A stretch of 64,000 nt of DNA from Agrobacterium vitis (GCF_037039395.1 NZ_CP146242.1:1911001-1975000), one strand, 5' to 3'; positions 26,157 through 36,402 are shown, counted from the stretch's first letter. The notes: a model not told the origin generated them from the letters alone. Numbers and translations: made by a program.

Positions 26157-27167
26157 ATGCAGCGTCTGGAATTTGGCACGACCACCAAGGGTGAAACGGT
26201 AGAGCAGGTCACGCTGCATGGCGGTGGCCTGAAGGCCAAGGTGCTGACCTGGGGAGCGGTGATCCAGGATCTCCGGATGGAAGGCCATGTGGCACCGCTG
26301 GTGCTGGGTTTCGAGCATTTCGAAGACTATGCCATCCACTCTCCCTATTTCGGGGCGACACCCGGGCGGTTGGCCAATCGTATTGCAAACGGACGTTTCA
26401 CCCTTGACGGTGAAGACTATCAGTTGGAATGCAACGAGCGCGGCCTCACCCATCTGCATGGTGGCAGCGACGGCATCGGCAGGCGCAATTGGACGATTGC
26501 CGATCTTGACCGTGACCGGGTGGTGCTTGAGATCACCGATCCGGCGGGCCGGGCGGGCTATCCCGGCAATGCCCACATCCGGGCGACCTATCATCTCCAG
26601 GATGACGGTGTGTTGTCGGTGGTCTATGAGACGACCACGGACGCGCCGACACTCGCCAATCTCTGCCAGCATTCCTATTTCAACCTGGATGATTCGCCTG
26701 ACATGCTGGATCATGAGTTGATGATTGCCGCCGACCACTATCTGCCTGTCGATGAGCGTCTGATTCCGACCGGAGAGCAGCGCCCGGTAATCGGCACGCC
26801 GTTTGATTTCCGGCAGATGGGCGTCATGCGTCGCACAGAAGACGGCGTTCAGGTGCCCTTTGACAACAATTTCTGTCTGTCGCAGACACGGGTGGCCAAG
26901 CGCAGCGTCGCCATGGCGCGCAGCCTGAAATCCGGCGTTTCCATGGAAGTGCGCACCACCGAACCCGGCGTTCAATTCTACGCGGGGGTCTACCTCAATA
27001 TACCGGTTTCCGGTCTTGAGGGCCGTCGCTACGGTGCTTATGCCGGTTTTTGTCTGGAAACCCAGATCTGGCCGGATGCCATCAATCAGGCCGGTTTCTC
27101 AAGTGCTGTCCTGCGGCCCGGTGAAACCCTACGTCAGGAAACCGACTACGTGTTTTCAGTGAGTTGA
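26157..27167 (+). CDS. Aldose 1-epimerase
   Basis: Mutarotase (GalM family) that interconverts alpha and beta anomers of hexoses. 336 residues; conserved ATPGRLANRIANGRF, LTHLHGG (catalytic His), CQHSYFNLD (second His) and the C-terminal CLETQIWPDAINQ with the catalytic Glu. ATG 26157 is chosen, preceded by GTGAGGA; the longer frame runs back through a repeat. An MFS carrier lies 119 bp downstream, which suggests sugar use. Confidence 0.93.
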   Translation: MQRLEFGTTTKGETVEQVTLHGGGLKAKVLTWGAVIQDLRMEGHVAPLVLGFEHFEDYAIHSPYFGATPGRLANRIANGRFTLDGEDYQLECNERGLTHLHGGSDGIGRRNWTIADLDRDRVVLEITDPAGRAGYPGNAHIRATYHLQDDGVLSVVYETTTDAPTLANLCQHSYFNLDDSPDMLDHELMIAADHYLPVDERLIPTGEQRPVIGTPFDFRQMGVMRRTEDGVQVPFDNNFCLSQTRVAKRSVAMARSLKSGVSMEVRTTEPGVQFYAGVYLNIPVSGLEGRRYGAYAGFCLETQIWPDAINQAGFSSAVLRPGETLRQETDYVFSVS

Positions 27168-27286
27168 TCCTCTTCTGAGCGCATTTACCCAAGGTTGTGA
27201 TTGGAACAATCAAGGCGTAATCATGTTTATATCACCCGTCCCCCGCAGCAGCTGGCGGGGAGGGGACGGTTGTGGGAGGACATGAC

Positions 27287-28567
27287 TTGGTTTCTGAAAA
27301 AGCACTGATTTCAAAAATCACCTGGCGGCTGATGCCGTTTCTGGGGCTTCTCTACCTGATTGCCTATATCGATCGGCAGAATGTCAGTTACGCTAAATTG
27401 CAGATGGTCGATGCGCTGGGCTTGAGCGAATATGCCTATGGGCTTGGGGCGTCGCTGTTCTTTATTGGCTATTTTCTATTTGAAGTGCCGAGCAATCTCT
27501 TTCTCGAACGGTTCGGCGCCAGCCGCTGGTTTGCCCGCATCCTGGTATCCTGGGGCGCGGTGACGATTGCGCTTGCATATACCCAGAACGCGACGATGTT
27601 CTACATTCTGCGCTTCCTGCTGGGTGTCTGCGAGGCGGGCTTCTTTCCGGGCGTGCTCTATCTGCTGACCCTGTGGTTTCCAAGGGATTATCGAGGCCGG
27701 ATGGTCGGGCTGTTCATGATTTTCAGCGCCCTTGCCAATGCCATCGGGGCGCCCTTGGGCGGCGTATTGCTCGATCTCGACGGTTTCCTCGGCTATCAGG
27801 GCTGGGAATGGGTGTTTCTGGCCACCGGTATTCCCGCGGTTCTGGCCGGTATCGTCACCTGGTTCCATCTTGCCGATACGCCTGCCAAGGCGAATTTTCT
27901 GACGGATGCTGAAAAAGCCTGGCTTCAGGCACGGCTGGATGCTGAAAATACCGGAATGGACAGCAATGCCGACAATGGCTTCAAGGCGCTGATCAATCCG
28001 CGCGTGCTGCTGATGTCGCTCTGCTATGTCGGCTTTCCGCTGGCCGCCTATGGTTTGAGCTATTGGCTGCCGACTATTGTCAAGGGGTTTGGCGTGTCCA
28101 ATACGGTGAATGGCCTGATCAACATCATACCCTGGGTTGCGGTTGCCATTGCCCTCTATGTCGTGCCGTCTGCGGCTGACCGGACGGAAAACAAGACGCC
28201 CTATATTGTCATCCCGGCCTTTGTGGGTGCCGTCAGTCTTGTGATGTCGGCTATACTGACAGATCAGGTGATGCAATTTGCGTTTCTGTGCCTTGCCGCC
28301 GCCGGGATTTTCGCGGGTCAGCCGGTGTTTTGGAGCCTTCCATCGCGCTTCCTGAAAGGGGCCGGTGCCGCAGCCGGTCTGGCAGCCATCAACTCGGTCG
28401 GCAATCTCGGCGGGTTTGTTGCCCAGAATGTCGTGCCCTTGATCCGCGACCAAACGGGCAGCACGATTGCTCCGATGTTCTTCCTGGCGGCCTGCCTCGC
28501 CATTGCTGGCGTGCTGGTCATCATCATTGGCAGGGTAATGGGACATAAGCCGATACGGGCGACCTGA
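27287..28567 (+). CDS. MFS transporter (anion:cation symporter type)
   Basis: Inner-membrane carrier with 12 predicted helices, about 426 residues. LIAYIDRQNVSYAKLQM near the first helix is the D-R-x-N signature of the ACS family (hexuronate, galactonate, tartrate, phthalate-like substrates), and WFPRDYRGRMVGLFM is the motif A-like loop. TTG 27287 is preceded by GGGAGGA at 7-base spacing and fits better than the open-frame GTG at 27272. Substrate not predictable. Confidence 0.88.
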   Translation: MVSEKALISKITWRLMPFLGLLYLIAYIDRQNVSYAKLQMVDALGLSEYAYGLGASLFFIGYFLFEVPSNLFLERFGASRWFARILVSWGAVTIALAYTQNATMFYILRFLLGVCEAGFFPGVLYLLTLWFPRDYRGRMVGLFMIFSALANAIGAPLGGVLLDLDGFLGYQGWEWVFLATGIPAVLAGIVTWFHLADTPAKANFLTDAEKAWLQARLDAENTGMDSNADNGFKALINPRVLLMSLCYVGFPLAAYGLSYWLPTIVKGFGVSNTVNGLINIIPWVAVAIALYVVPSAADRTENKTPYIVIPAFVGAVSLVMSAILTDQVMQFAFLCLAAAGIFAGQPVFWSLPSRFLKGAGAAAGLAAINSVGNLGGFVAQNVVPLIRDQTGSTIAPMFFLAACLAIAGVLVIIIGRVMGHKPIRAT

Positions 28568-28759
28568 CGCACTTCGCATTCCGGTGTCGCCATTCGGATC
28601 GCGTTTGGCGATGCCGCTTTTGCTAAAGGCAAGTTTTGATAGCTTATCAGGGAAGGGTTTTAGCGTCGTCAGTTGTAACGCCCAAACCGCTCGTTCAGAT
28701 ACGGAAAAGCGCAATCTCCCCTTCGGGAAATCATACGCTTGAATTTATCTTTGGAAAAT

Positions 28760-28834
28760 TGGAGCGGGCGAAGGGATTCGAACCCTCGACCCCAACCTTG
28801 GCAAGGTTGTGCTCTACCCCTGAGCTACACCCGC
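28760..28834 (-). tRNA. tRNA-Gly (GCC)
   Basis: Complete cloverleaf on the minus strand: acceptor GCGGGTG / CGCCCGC, D arm with TAGCTCAGGGGTAGAGC, anticodon arm CAACC-TTGCCAA-GGTTG with anticodon GCC, T arm GTTCGAATC, discriminator T and encoded CCA. 75 nt. Confidence 0.97.
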
Positions 28835-29140
28835 TCATTGTCCATCGGTCCGGGGTAGTAAGCTGAACCGTGGGTCGCTGTGTTGCGGCGACGGGCGGTA
28901 TATGGCCCAACTGCTTTTCGATTGCAACAGGGAAATGACGGCGTCTCCAAGATTTTTTCCAATCGGGGCCTAAGTTATTCTATGGCAATGAAAATTTTCA
29001 ACGTTTGGTGAGGGCTGGAAATAAGGGCTGTTCACGACCTGTTTGAATAGACGATTGGCGCATAAAACAGTTGAAGGAGATCGCTTGATATCGTTTAACC
29101 GCGGGGTGTCGCCAAGACTATCTTCTGAAGCAGGACCATC

Positions 29141-29650
29141 ATGACAGAGATTATGCCGAAATCGCCCGCAGACCTGTTTGCATTTCTCGACAGCCTCGGC
29201 ATCGAGCACCGGACAGTGTCACATCCGCCGGTCTTTACCGTGGCCGAATCGGTGTCCCTACGCGATGAGATCCCTGGCGGCCATACCAAGAACCTGTTCG
29301 TCAAGGACAAGAAGGATCAGTTCTTCCTGCTGGTGGTCGAGGAAAACGCTATTGTCGATCTGAAGACCGTCCATACGCTGATCGGTGCGGCCAGCAAGGT
29401 GTCCTTTGGCAAGCCGGAAAAGCTGATGGAGTATCTGGGTGTCGTCCCCGGCTCGGTGACGGCGTTCGGCGCAATAAACGACACGGGCAACAAGGTGACA
29501 TTCGTTCTGGATGCAGACCTGATGCAGCATGAGATCATCAATTGCCATCCGCTGTCGAATGACGCTACAACCTCGATTGGCCGCGACGACCTCCTGCGCT
29601 TTCTGATGGCGACTGGACATGAGGCAAACGTCTTGAAAGTCACGGCCTGA
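29141..29650 (+). CDS. Prolyl-tRNA deacylase-like editing protein (YbaK/ProX)
   Basis: Free-standing trans-editing domain that hydrolyses mischarged Ala-tRNA(Pro) (ProXp-ala/PrdX group). The single YbaK-type fold shows HPPVFTVAES, KNLFVKDKK with the conserved Lys, and FGAINDTGNKVTFVLD. 169 residues, normal. A ribosome binding site (AGCAGGA) precedes ATG 29141. Monocistronic by spacing; the 300 bp before it after the tRNA hold no recognisable feature. Confidence 0.9.
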   Translation: MTEIMPKSPADLFAFLDSLGIEHRTVSHPPVFTVAESVSLRDEIPGGHTKNLFVKDKKDQFFLLVVEENAIVDLKTVHTLIGAASKVSFGKPEKLMEYLGVVPGSVTAFGAINDTGNKVTFVLDADLMQHEIINCHPLSNDATTSIGRDDLLRFLMATGHEANVLKVTA

Positions 29651-29845
29651 GGCACGATTTAAACGCTTACACGGTTCATTGAAATTCAAGGAACCCTGCA
29701 AAGATCATGTGGCCGGGACAAGGGCTGCGACATGGTTCCCGATCTCTGTTGCGGTATGAAACGGAATCTGCGGACGGTGGAAATAAAACGGCACCTGGAA
29801 TGCGTTTCAAACGCCCGGGCTGTCAGGAACAGGCGGGAGATGGTG

Positions 29846-30844
29846 ATGAGTAATTCTGGTAATCCATACGGCGGCTCCTATGGCGGGCAGATGACGGCGA
29901 ATGCGCAATTCGGCACGGCGCCTGCTGCGGCAGCACCGGCTTCTGCAGGAGCGGCGCCCGCTGGTGGTCTGATCAAGGATACGACCACCCAGGGCTTTGC
30001 CAAGGATGTGCTGGAAGAATCCCGCCGCCAGCCGGTCCTGGTGGATTTCTGGGCGCCCTGGTGTGGCCCTTGCCGCCAGTTGACGCCGATCATCGAAAAG
30101 GCGGTCAATGAAGCCAGGGGCAAGGTCAAGCTGGTCAAGATGAATATCGACGACCATCCGGCCATTGCCGGTCAGCTTGGTATCCAGTCCATTCCTGCCG
30201 TCGTCGCCTTTGTCGATGGCCGTCCTGCCGATGGCTTCATGGGAGCGCTGCCGGAAAGCCAGGTCAAGCAGTTCATCGATAAGCTGGGTGGCCCGGACGG
30301 CGGTGCCGATCAGGCGGCGGAAATCGAAGCGGTGCTGGAAGAGGCCAAGGGGCTTTACGATGGCGGCGATTTCGACGGCGCGGCCCAGCTCTATGCGGCG
30401 GTCATGCAGGCCGATCCGGAAAATGCCAAGGCGGTTGCCGGCATTGCCGAATGCATGCTTGCCCTCAATCAGCATGAACGGGTGCGCCAGATTGTCGATG
30501 GCCTGCCCGAAGAACTGGCGAAAGCTGCGGAAATCCAGGCCGTGGCCAAAAAGCTGGAGCAAATCGAAGAGGCTCGCAAGCTGGGCGATCCGGTGGCGCT
30601 GGAGCAGCAGCTGTCGCTTAACCCTGACGATCACGAGGCACGGCTGAAGCTTGCCAAGATCCGCAATGTCGAGGGCAGGCGCGAAGACGCGGCTGATCAT
30701 CTGCTGTTGATCATGAAAAAAGACCGGACCTTCGATGACGATGGCGCCCGCCGCCAACTGGTTGAATTTTTCGAGGTCTGGGGCCCGAAGGACCCGGCCA
30801 CCATTCAGGCTCGGCGCAAGCTGTCTTCGATCTTGTTTTCGTAA
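29846..30844 (+). CDS. Thioredoxin-TPR chaperedoxin (CnoX/YbbN-like)
   Basis: Cytoplasmic protein of 332 residues combining a thioredoxin domain (active site WCGPC in FWAPWCGPCRQLTP, near residue 70) with C-terminal TPR-like helices (AAQLYAAVMQADPENAKAVAGIA onward). CnoX proteins protect folding substrates from overoxidation and hand them to GroEL. The CxxC site is complete, unlike E. coli YbbN (SxxC), so it should be redox-active. Start MSNSGNPYGG at 29846 follows GCGGGAGA. A Gly/Ala-rich tail of about 40 residues precedes the domain. Confidence 0.9.
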   Translation: MSNSGNPYGGSYGGQMTANAQFGTAPAAAAPASAGAAPAGGLIKDTTTQGFAKDVLEESRRQPVLVDFWAPWCGPCRQLTPIIEKAVNEARGKVKLVKMNIDDHPAIAGQLGIQSIPAVVAFVDGRPADGFMGALPESQVKQFIDKLGGPDGGADQAAEIEAVLEEAKGLYDGGDFDGAAQLYAAVMQADPENAKAVAGIAECMLALNQHERVRQIVDGLPEELAKAAEIQAVAKKLEQIEEARKLGDPVALEQQLSLNPDDHEARLKLAKIRNVEGRREDAADHLLLIMKKDRTFDDDGARRQLVEFFEVWGPKDPATIQARRKLSSILFS

Positions 30845-31019
30845 CGGGTTTGAAGGCAGAAAACAGGATGAGCCCTGGTCAAGGGCTGATCCCTACCTTC
30901 AGACGGGTGGAAGTTGTGTTCTGTGGCAGGCGCACCTTGAGATTTGCCGGGCGCATGCCACATTATAATGAATTAAAGAGCGGCTGGGCATTGGCTCGGT
31001 GCTCTTTCAGGAGGGTGGA

Positions 31020-31694
31020 ATGCAGGTCGGCAATGCGCGATATCTGACGGCGGCTGATTTTCCGGAAACATTGCCGGTTTTTCCGCTGGCAGGAGCTCTT
31101 CTGCTGCCCGGTGGGCAATTGCCACTGAACATATTCGAGCCGCGCTATCTGGAAATGTTCGATGCCGCATTGCGCAGCAATCGGCTGATCGGCATGATTC
31201 AGCCGGCATTGACCGAGCCCTATGAGATTGCCACCGGTATTCCGGCCCTGTGCAGCATGGGATGCATCGGACGGATCACCTCTTTCGCCGAGACGGGCGA
31301 TGGCCGCTATATTCTGTCATTGGGTGGAATCTGCCGTTTCCGGCTGAGTGAAGAGCTGAAAACCACCCATCCATTCCGCACGGTGCGAATTTCGCCGTTC
31401 ATGGCCGATCTGGCGGCTGAAGGCCAGGAAAACAGCGTGGATCGGGAGCGGTTGCTCGCGGTGTTCCGAGCCTATCTCGATGCCAACAAACTGGAGGCGG
31501 ATTGGGACAGCGTCCAGCGCGCCAGCAACCTGACCCTGGTCAATTCCTTGTCGATGATGTCGCCTTTCACACCTGCTGAAAAACAGGCCTTGCTGGAAGC
31601 AACCGATCTGCATAGCCGCACGGAAACCCTGATTGCCATTACCGAAATTTATCTGGCACGCGGTTTTGGCGACGTGGAGCCGGTTTTACAGTAA
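31020..31694 (+). CDS. Lon N-terminal (LonN) domain protein
   Basis: 224 residues, a free-standing Lon substrate-binding-type domain without ATPase or protease parts: LPVFPLAGALLLPGGQLPLNIFEPRYL, MGCIGRITSFAETGDGRYILSLGGICRF. Exact role unknown; possibly substrate recruitment or an adaptor. ATG 31020 follows AGGAGGGTGG. The Trm112-like gene begins 33 bp downstream, so the two are probably cotranscribed. Confidence 0.88.
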   Translation: MQVGNARYLTAADFPETLPVFPLAGALLLPGGQLPLNIFEPRYLEMFDAALRSNRLIGMIQPALTEPYEIATGIPALCSMGCIGRITSFAETGDGRYILSLGGICRFRLSEELKTTHPFRTVRISPFMADLAAEGQENSVDRERLLAVFRAYLDANKLEADWDSVQRASNLTLVNSLSMMSPFTPAEKQALLEATDLHSRTETLIAITEIYLARGFGDVEPVLQ

Positions 31695-31727
31695 CGGTGA
31701 ATGGACAGACAATGAGGGAGCGAAGCC

Positions 31728-31916
31728 ATGGACCAGCGGATGAACGGTGTCGATCCGAAAATGCTGGAATTGTTGGTCTGCCCGCTGACCAATGGCCGCT
31801 TGACCCTTAACCGGGAAAACAACGAGCTGGTCTCGGAAAAGGCAAGGCTTGCCTATCCCATCCGCGATGGCATTCCGATCATGCTGGTATCGGAAGCCCG
31901 CAAGATCGAAGACTGA
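31728..31916 (+). CDS. Trm112-family small protein (UPF0434)
   Basis: 62 residues. [19 protein letters not shown] is the family start and [13 protein letters not shown] the conserved second half. Only one of the zinc-ligand cysteines (in CPLT) remains, as in many proteobacterial members. Trm112 proteins in other organisms activate methyltransferases; the bacterial role is unclear. Confidence 0.88.
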   Translation: MDQRMNGVDPKMLELLVCPLTNGRLTLNRENNELVSEKARLAYPIRDGIPIMLVSEARKIED

Positions 31917-31967
31917 AGGCGCTGTCTGGAGGCCGTTGGCCTCGCCAGTCACCTGTCACAGTCTGTG

Positions 31968-33185
31968 TCAGATCGCCTGACCGGTCAGAAGTTTCGGACC
32001 GCCCTTCACCGCTGTTCCTGCGGCCTCCGAAATAAAATAGCTTTTCAGTTTCGGCAGCCGTTCCACCAGACCCAGCCCGAAATCCCGGGCGATTCTTACC
32101 GGCGTAATATCGTTGGAAAACAGCCGGTTCAGCACGTCGGTGGTCACGCCCATGCGGAATGTGTCGAAGCGACGCCAGGTCTGGTAGCGTTCCAGAACCG
32201 TGAGGTCGCCGATATCGAGGCCGAGGCGATCGGCATCGACGATTGTTTCCGCCAGCGCCGCCACATCCTTGAAGCCAAGATTGAGGCCCTGGCCGGAAAT
32301 CGGATGAATACCATGGGCGGCATCCCCTGCGAGCGCCAGCCGTGGCCCGATGAAAGAGCGGGCAAGCGTCAGTCCCAGCGGAAAAGCACGCCGGTCGCCG
32401 GTGGCACGGATAGCGCCGAGTTTGTGGCCGAAACGGCGCTCCAGTTCGGTTTCGAACATCAGGTCGTCCTCGGCCACCAGCCGGTCCGCATCCTCGCTGC
32501 GCTCGGTCCAGACCAGCGACGAGCGATTGCCGGTCAAGGGCAGGATGGCAAAGGGGCCAGCGGGCAGGAAATGCTCCTCTGCCACCCCTCCATGCGGGCG
32601 CTCATGTTCGACCGTGGTGACAATCCCGGACTGGCCATAGGCCCAGGTGACGGTCTTGATCCCCGCCATGTCCCTGATGCGCGAGCGCACGCCGTCACAG
32701 GCGACAACCAAGCGGCAGTCAAGGGTTGTGCCGTCGGAAAGCGCGACTTCGGCCTTATGGCCGTTCACGGAAAAGCCTGCGGCTTTCACGCCATGGCGAA
32801 TGGAAATTCCCGCCTCACCGGCAGCATCGAGAAGCGCCCCGACCATGGCGACATTGGGCACCATATAGGCGAAGGGCTTGCCCTCCTCGACTTCGCCGTC
32901 AAAGGTCAGGTAGACGGGCCGAACCGGATCGCTGGTGCGCGAATCGGTGACGATCATCCGGTTGATCGGCTGAGACTGCGGTTCGATCGTGCTCCAGACG
33001 CCGAAAACCTCAAGCATTTTGGTGGCTGCCGCAATCACCGCCGAGGCCCGAGGGTCCTTGCGCCACTGGCCTTCGGGGGCTGCTTCGATTACCGTCACGT
33101 CCAGATGCGGCGCGGCGCGCTTGACGGCGAGCGCCGCCGAGAGACCGACATATCCGCCTCCGACTACAACCAGATCCGCCATCAT
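31968..33185 (-). CDS. UbiH/UbiF-type FAD-dependent hydroxylase
   Basis: Flavoprotein monooxygenase of ubiquinone ring hydroxylation, membrane-associated. 405 residues: N-terminal Rossmann VVGGGYVGLSAALAVKRAAP, the family motif CDGVRSRIRD, and GDAAHGIHPISGQGLNLGFKD, which is the UbiH/COQ6 signature. Which ring position it hydroxylates cannot be read from the sequence. Divergent from the thioesterase gene across about 85 bp, where both promoters should lie. Confidence 0.9.
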   Translation of the reverse strand: MMADLVVVGGGYVGLSAALAVKRAAPHLDVTVIEAAPEGQWRKDPRASAVIAAATKMLEVFGVWSTIEPQSQPINRMIVTDSRTSDPVRPVYLTFDGEVEEGKPFAYMVPNVAMVGALLDAAGEAGISIRHGVKAAGFSVNGHKAEVALSDGTTLDCRLVVACDGVRSRIRDMAGIKTVTWAYGQSGIVTTVEHERPHGGVAEEHFLPAGPFAILPLTGNRSSLVWTERSEDADRLVAEDDLMFETELERRFGHKLGAIRATGDRRAFPLGLTLARSFIGPRLALAGDAAHGIHPISGQGLNLGFKDVAALAETIVDADRLGLDIGDLTVLERYQTWRRFDTFRMGVTTDVLNRLFSNDITPVRIARDFGLGLVERLPKLKSYFISEAAGTAVKGGPKLLTGQAI

Positions 33186-33268
33186 CTACTCCCTTACAGC
33201 TTGTATCGTGCTTCTGGTCTTATATAGATCACTTGGACCCGACTTCCTACCGCCGGAGCTTTTCCAAA

Positions 33269-34153
33269 ATGCCGCAGACAGAAAATTCCGCCACACCGAT
33301 GGAAAAACTGATCGAAACGCTGAACCTGGAGGCATTGGAAGTCAATTTGTTCCGAGGCACCAGCCCGCAGGTCGGGTGGCAAAGGGTATTCGGCGGCCAG
33401 GTCATCGCCCAGGCCTTGATGGCAGCGCAGCGCTGTGTCGATAGCGAGCGTTACGTTCACTCCCTGCATGCCTATTTCCTGCGTCCCGGCGATCCGGCGG
33501 TGCCAATTCTTTATCAGGTCGAGCGGACCCGTGACGGCGCCAGCTTTTCGACCCGCCGGGTCGTTGCCATCCAGCACGGCCAGATGATATTTTCGATGTC
33601 GGCCTCTTTCCAGCAGGACGAAGACGGCTATTCCCACCAGCTCGTCATGCCCAATGTGACGCCGCCGGAAGGGTTGATGGGCGAGCGGGAATTTCGCGAA
33701 ATGTTTCTGTCGCAAGCGCCTGCCCATATCAGGGCCTATTGGGCAAGGGAACGGCCGGTGGAATTTCGCCCCACCTCCTTCCTGCATTATCTGACAAAGG
33801 ACAAGCTGGAACCAAAGGCCGATATCTGGGTGCGCATGACCGGTGCGGTGCCGGACGACCGCCGTTTGCAGGCAGCCGTGCTGGCCTATCTCTCCGACAT
33901 GACGCTCCTGGATGTCGCGCTCTATGCCCACGGCGCTTCGGTTTTCGACCAGCGCATCCAGGCCGCCAGCCTTGACCATGCGATGTGGTTTCACCAGCCC
34001 GACAAGCTCGATGACTGGCTGCTCTATTCCCAGGACAGCCCCAGCGCGTCGGGTGGCCGGGGAATGACCAGAGGCTCAATTTATACGCGGACAGGCCAGC
34101 TGGTTGTTTCCGTTGCCCAGGAAGGCTTGATTCGGAAAAAGGCAAATGATTAA
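33269..34153 (+). CDS. tesB: Acyl-CoA thioesterase II
   Basis: Hydrolyses medium- and long-chain acyl-CoA. 294 residues with two hot-dog domains; RVFGGQVIAQALMAAQRC and SLHAYFLRPGDP in the first, and AASLDHAMWFHQP with the catalytic Asp region in the second. ATG 33269 is used; ATG 33299 is a shorter alternative. Confidence 0.93.
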   Translation: MPQTENSATPMEKLIETLNLEALEVNLFRGTSPQVGWQRVFGGQVIAQALMAAQRCVDSERYVHSLHAYFLRPGDPAVPILYQVERTRDGASFSTRRVVAIQHGQMIFSMSASFQQDEDGYSHQLVMPNVTPPEGLMGEREFREMFLSQAPAHIRAYWARERPVEFRPTSFLHYLTKDKLEPKADIWVRMTGAVPDDRRLQAAVLAYLSDMTLLDVALYAHGASVFDQRIQAASLDHAMWFHQPDKLDDWLLYSQDSPSASGGRGMTRGSIYTRTGQLVVSVAQEGLIRKKAND

Positions 34154-34274
34154 ATTTTGTGCGATTTTTTGAATTTGCACAAAAAAAACCATATTTTCGC
34201 CCATTCCGGTGCCTTTTTTTTGGCGCTCTCCATTATGATCCTTGTATTTCAATAGCTTAGACGCCGCCTGAAAC

Positions 34275-34290
34275 TTGGCACACGGTTTGA
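34275..34290 (+). promoter_or_regulatory. Candidate sigma-54 promoter of glnK-amtB
   Basis: TTGGCACACGGTTTGA keeps the -24 GG and the correct 10-base spacing to the -12 dinucleotide, which reads GA rather than GC. It is about 94 bp before glnK. NtrC/sigma-54 control of glnK-amtB is standard in proteobacteria, which supports the assignment. Confidence 0.55.
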
Positions 34291-34323
34291 ATGTAGGATG
34301 ATAGTCGCTGCCCCCTGTCGTAG

Positions 34324-34722
<399 letters not shown>

Positions 34723-34750
34723 GACCGGCCGTCAAGGGGAGTTCATATAC

Positions 34751-36109
34751 ATGTCGTTTTCCACATTCAAATCTCAAGCCTTGCGCCTCGGGGCCGCATC
34801 GGTAGCCTTGATGGCGCCAGCGATCGCCTTTGCACAGGATGCAGCGCCAGCCGTTGCGGCGGCAGCTGCTCCGGTTCCCGATAAGGGCGATACCGCCTTC
34901 ATGTTCCTGTCCACCATCCTGGTTCTGTTCATGGCGGTTCCCGGTCTCGGCCTGTTCTACGGCGGCCTGGTGCGCGCCAAGAACATGCTGTCCGTGCTGA
35001 TGCAATGCACCGTCATTGCCGCCATGGTGATGATCGTCTGGGTCATCTATGGCTATTCCTTCGCCTTCGGCGGCGGCGAAAGCCCGTTCTTCGGTGGCTT
35101 TGCCAAGATGTTCCTGGCTGGCGTCGACACCACGACAACGGCTGCCACCTTCAGCAAGGGCGTTGTCATTCCTGAATACATCTTCATGCTGTTCCAGATG
35201 ACCTTCGCGGCCATCACGCCTGCCCTGATCATCGGTGCCTTCGCGGAACGCATCAAGTTCTCGGCTGCGATCCTGTTCTGCCTGCTTTGGGTTACCTTCG
35301 TCTATTTCCCGGTCGCCCATATGGTCTGGGATGCCAAGGGCTACCTTTTCGGCCTCGGCGCACTTGATTTTGCCGGCGGCACGGTCGTTCACATCAATGC
35401 CGGTGTTGCCGGTCTTGTTGGTGCGATCCTGGTCGGCAAGCGCACGGGCTATGGCAAGGACATGATGGCCCCGCATTCCATGACGCTCACCTATGTCGGT
35501 GCCGCCATGCTCTGGGTCGGCTGGTTCGGCTTCAACGCCGGTTCCAACCTCGAAGCCTCCGGTGGCGCGATGCTGGCAACTGTCAACACCTTCATTGCCA
35601 CGGCTGCGGCTATCCTGTCCTGGTGCGTGGTTGAATCCTTCACCCGCGGCAAGGCCTCGATGCTGGGCGCTGCCTCCGGCATGATTGCGGGCCTCGTTGC
35701 CATCACGCCCGCCGCCGGTATCGTCGGCCCGATGGGCGCCATCGTCATGGGCGTGATCGTTTCGCCGCTCTGCTACTTCTTCGTCTCTGTCGTGAAGAAC
35801 AAGTTCGGCTATGACGATACGGCTGACGTGTTCGGCGTCCACGGCATTGGCGGCATGTTCGGCGCTATTGCCACCGGCATTTTCGCCAGCGCCTCCCTGG
35901 GTGGCGTCGGCTATGCCGGCGAACAGACGATGGGCGGCCAGGTCATGGTACAGCTTCAGGCCGTGGTCATCACCGTCCTGTGGACCGGTATCGGCTCTGC
36001 GATCCTCTACAAGATCGTCGATGTCATCGTTGGTCTGCGTGTGCCGGTTGAAGCCGAGCGCGAAGGTCTCGACCTCGCCTCGCACGGTGAAGCTGCTTAT
36101 CACTCCTGA
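34751..36109 (+). CDS. amtB: Ammonium transporter AmtB
   Basis: Trimeric inner-membrane ammonium channel, about 452 residues with a cleavable signal (ends IAFAQDAAP) and 11 helices. Conserved LGLFYGGLVRAKNMLSVLMQ, HINAGVAGLVGAILVGKR (first twin His) and FGVHGIGGMFGAI (second twin His). ATG 34751 follows AAGGGGAG. Operon with glnK (28-bp gap). Confidence 0.96.
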   Translation: MSFSTFKSQALRLGAASVALMAPAIAFAQDAAPAVAAAAAPVPDKGDTAFMFLSTILVLFMAVPGLGLFYGGLVRAKNMLSVLMQCTVIAAMVMIVWVIYGYSFAFGGGESPFFGGFAKMFLAGVDTTTTAATFSKGVVIPEYIFMLFQMTFAAITPALIIGAFAERIKFSAAILFCLLWVTFVYFPVAHMVWDAKGYLFGLGALDFAGGTVVHINAGVAGLVGAILVGKRTGYGKDMMAPHSMTLTYVGAAMLWVGWFGFNAGSNLEASGGAMLATVNTFIATAAAILSWCVVESFTRGKASMLGAASGMIAGLVAITPAAGIVGPMGAIVMGVIVSPLCYFFVSVVKNKFGYDDTADVFGVHGIGGMFGAIATGIFASASLGGVGYAGEQTMGGQVMVQLQAVVITVLWTGIGSAILYKIVDVIVGLRVPVEAEREGLDLASHGEAAYHS

Positions 36110-36166
36110 TCCCTGTTGCTCCCCTTTCGGGGGGCCGATCAAGGTGCTTCGTTACCAGAAAACCAG

Positions 36167-36191
36167 CCCGGGCCTCGTGCCCGGGTTTTTT
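36167..36191 (+). terminator. Terminator after glnK-amtB
   Basis: CCCGGGC / GCCCGGG hairpin with loop CTCGT and six T residues, 57 bp after the amtB stop. Confidence 0.9.
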
Positions 36192-36402
36192 GATTCTGGA
36201 AAATCGCGCTCTATATACGCTCATAGCGAAAGACTGGTTGCGCCACGATGGCAAGGCGGGCTTTCGACCGGACGGGCTATCCATGGTTAAAGGAGCGTTA
36301 ACCCGTATTCTGGTAATCTCATGTTTCGCAAGCCGGTTCGGGTCCTGCCCGGCGCATCCGGTTTCCAAGTTTTGTTGAAATTGCACTGGCAGGCGAACAC
36401 CT

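Noticed and set aside
27198..27225. GGAAC upstream of the MFS carrier as an EcfG promoter
   Set aside because: Spacing to the next TT-rich segment is 18 bases and CGTT is missing.
31728..31916. Possible truncation of the Trm112-like protein because zinc cysteines are missing
   Set aside because: The short form with one cysteine is common in proteobacterial UPF0434 proteins and the 62-residue length is normal.
34155..34195. Terminator after tesB (TTTTGTGC...GCACAAAA)
   Set aside because: The 8-bp stem is AT-rich, followed by A residues on the plus strand, so it does not fit a tesB terminator; on the minus strand no gene ends there.
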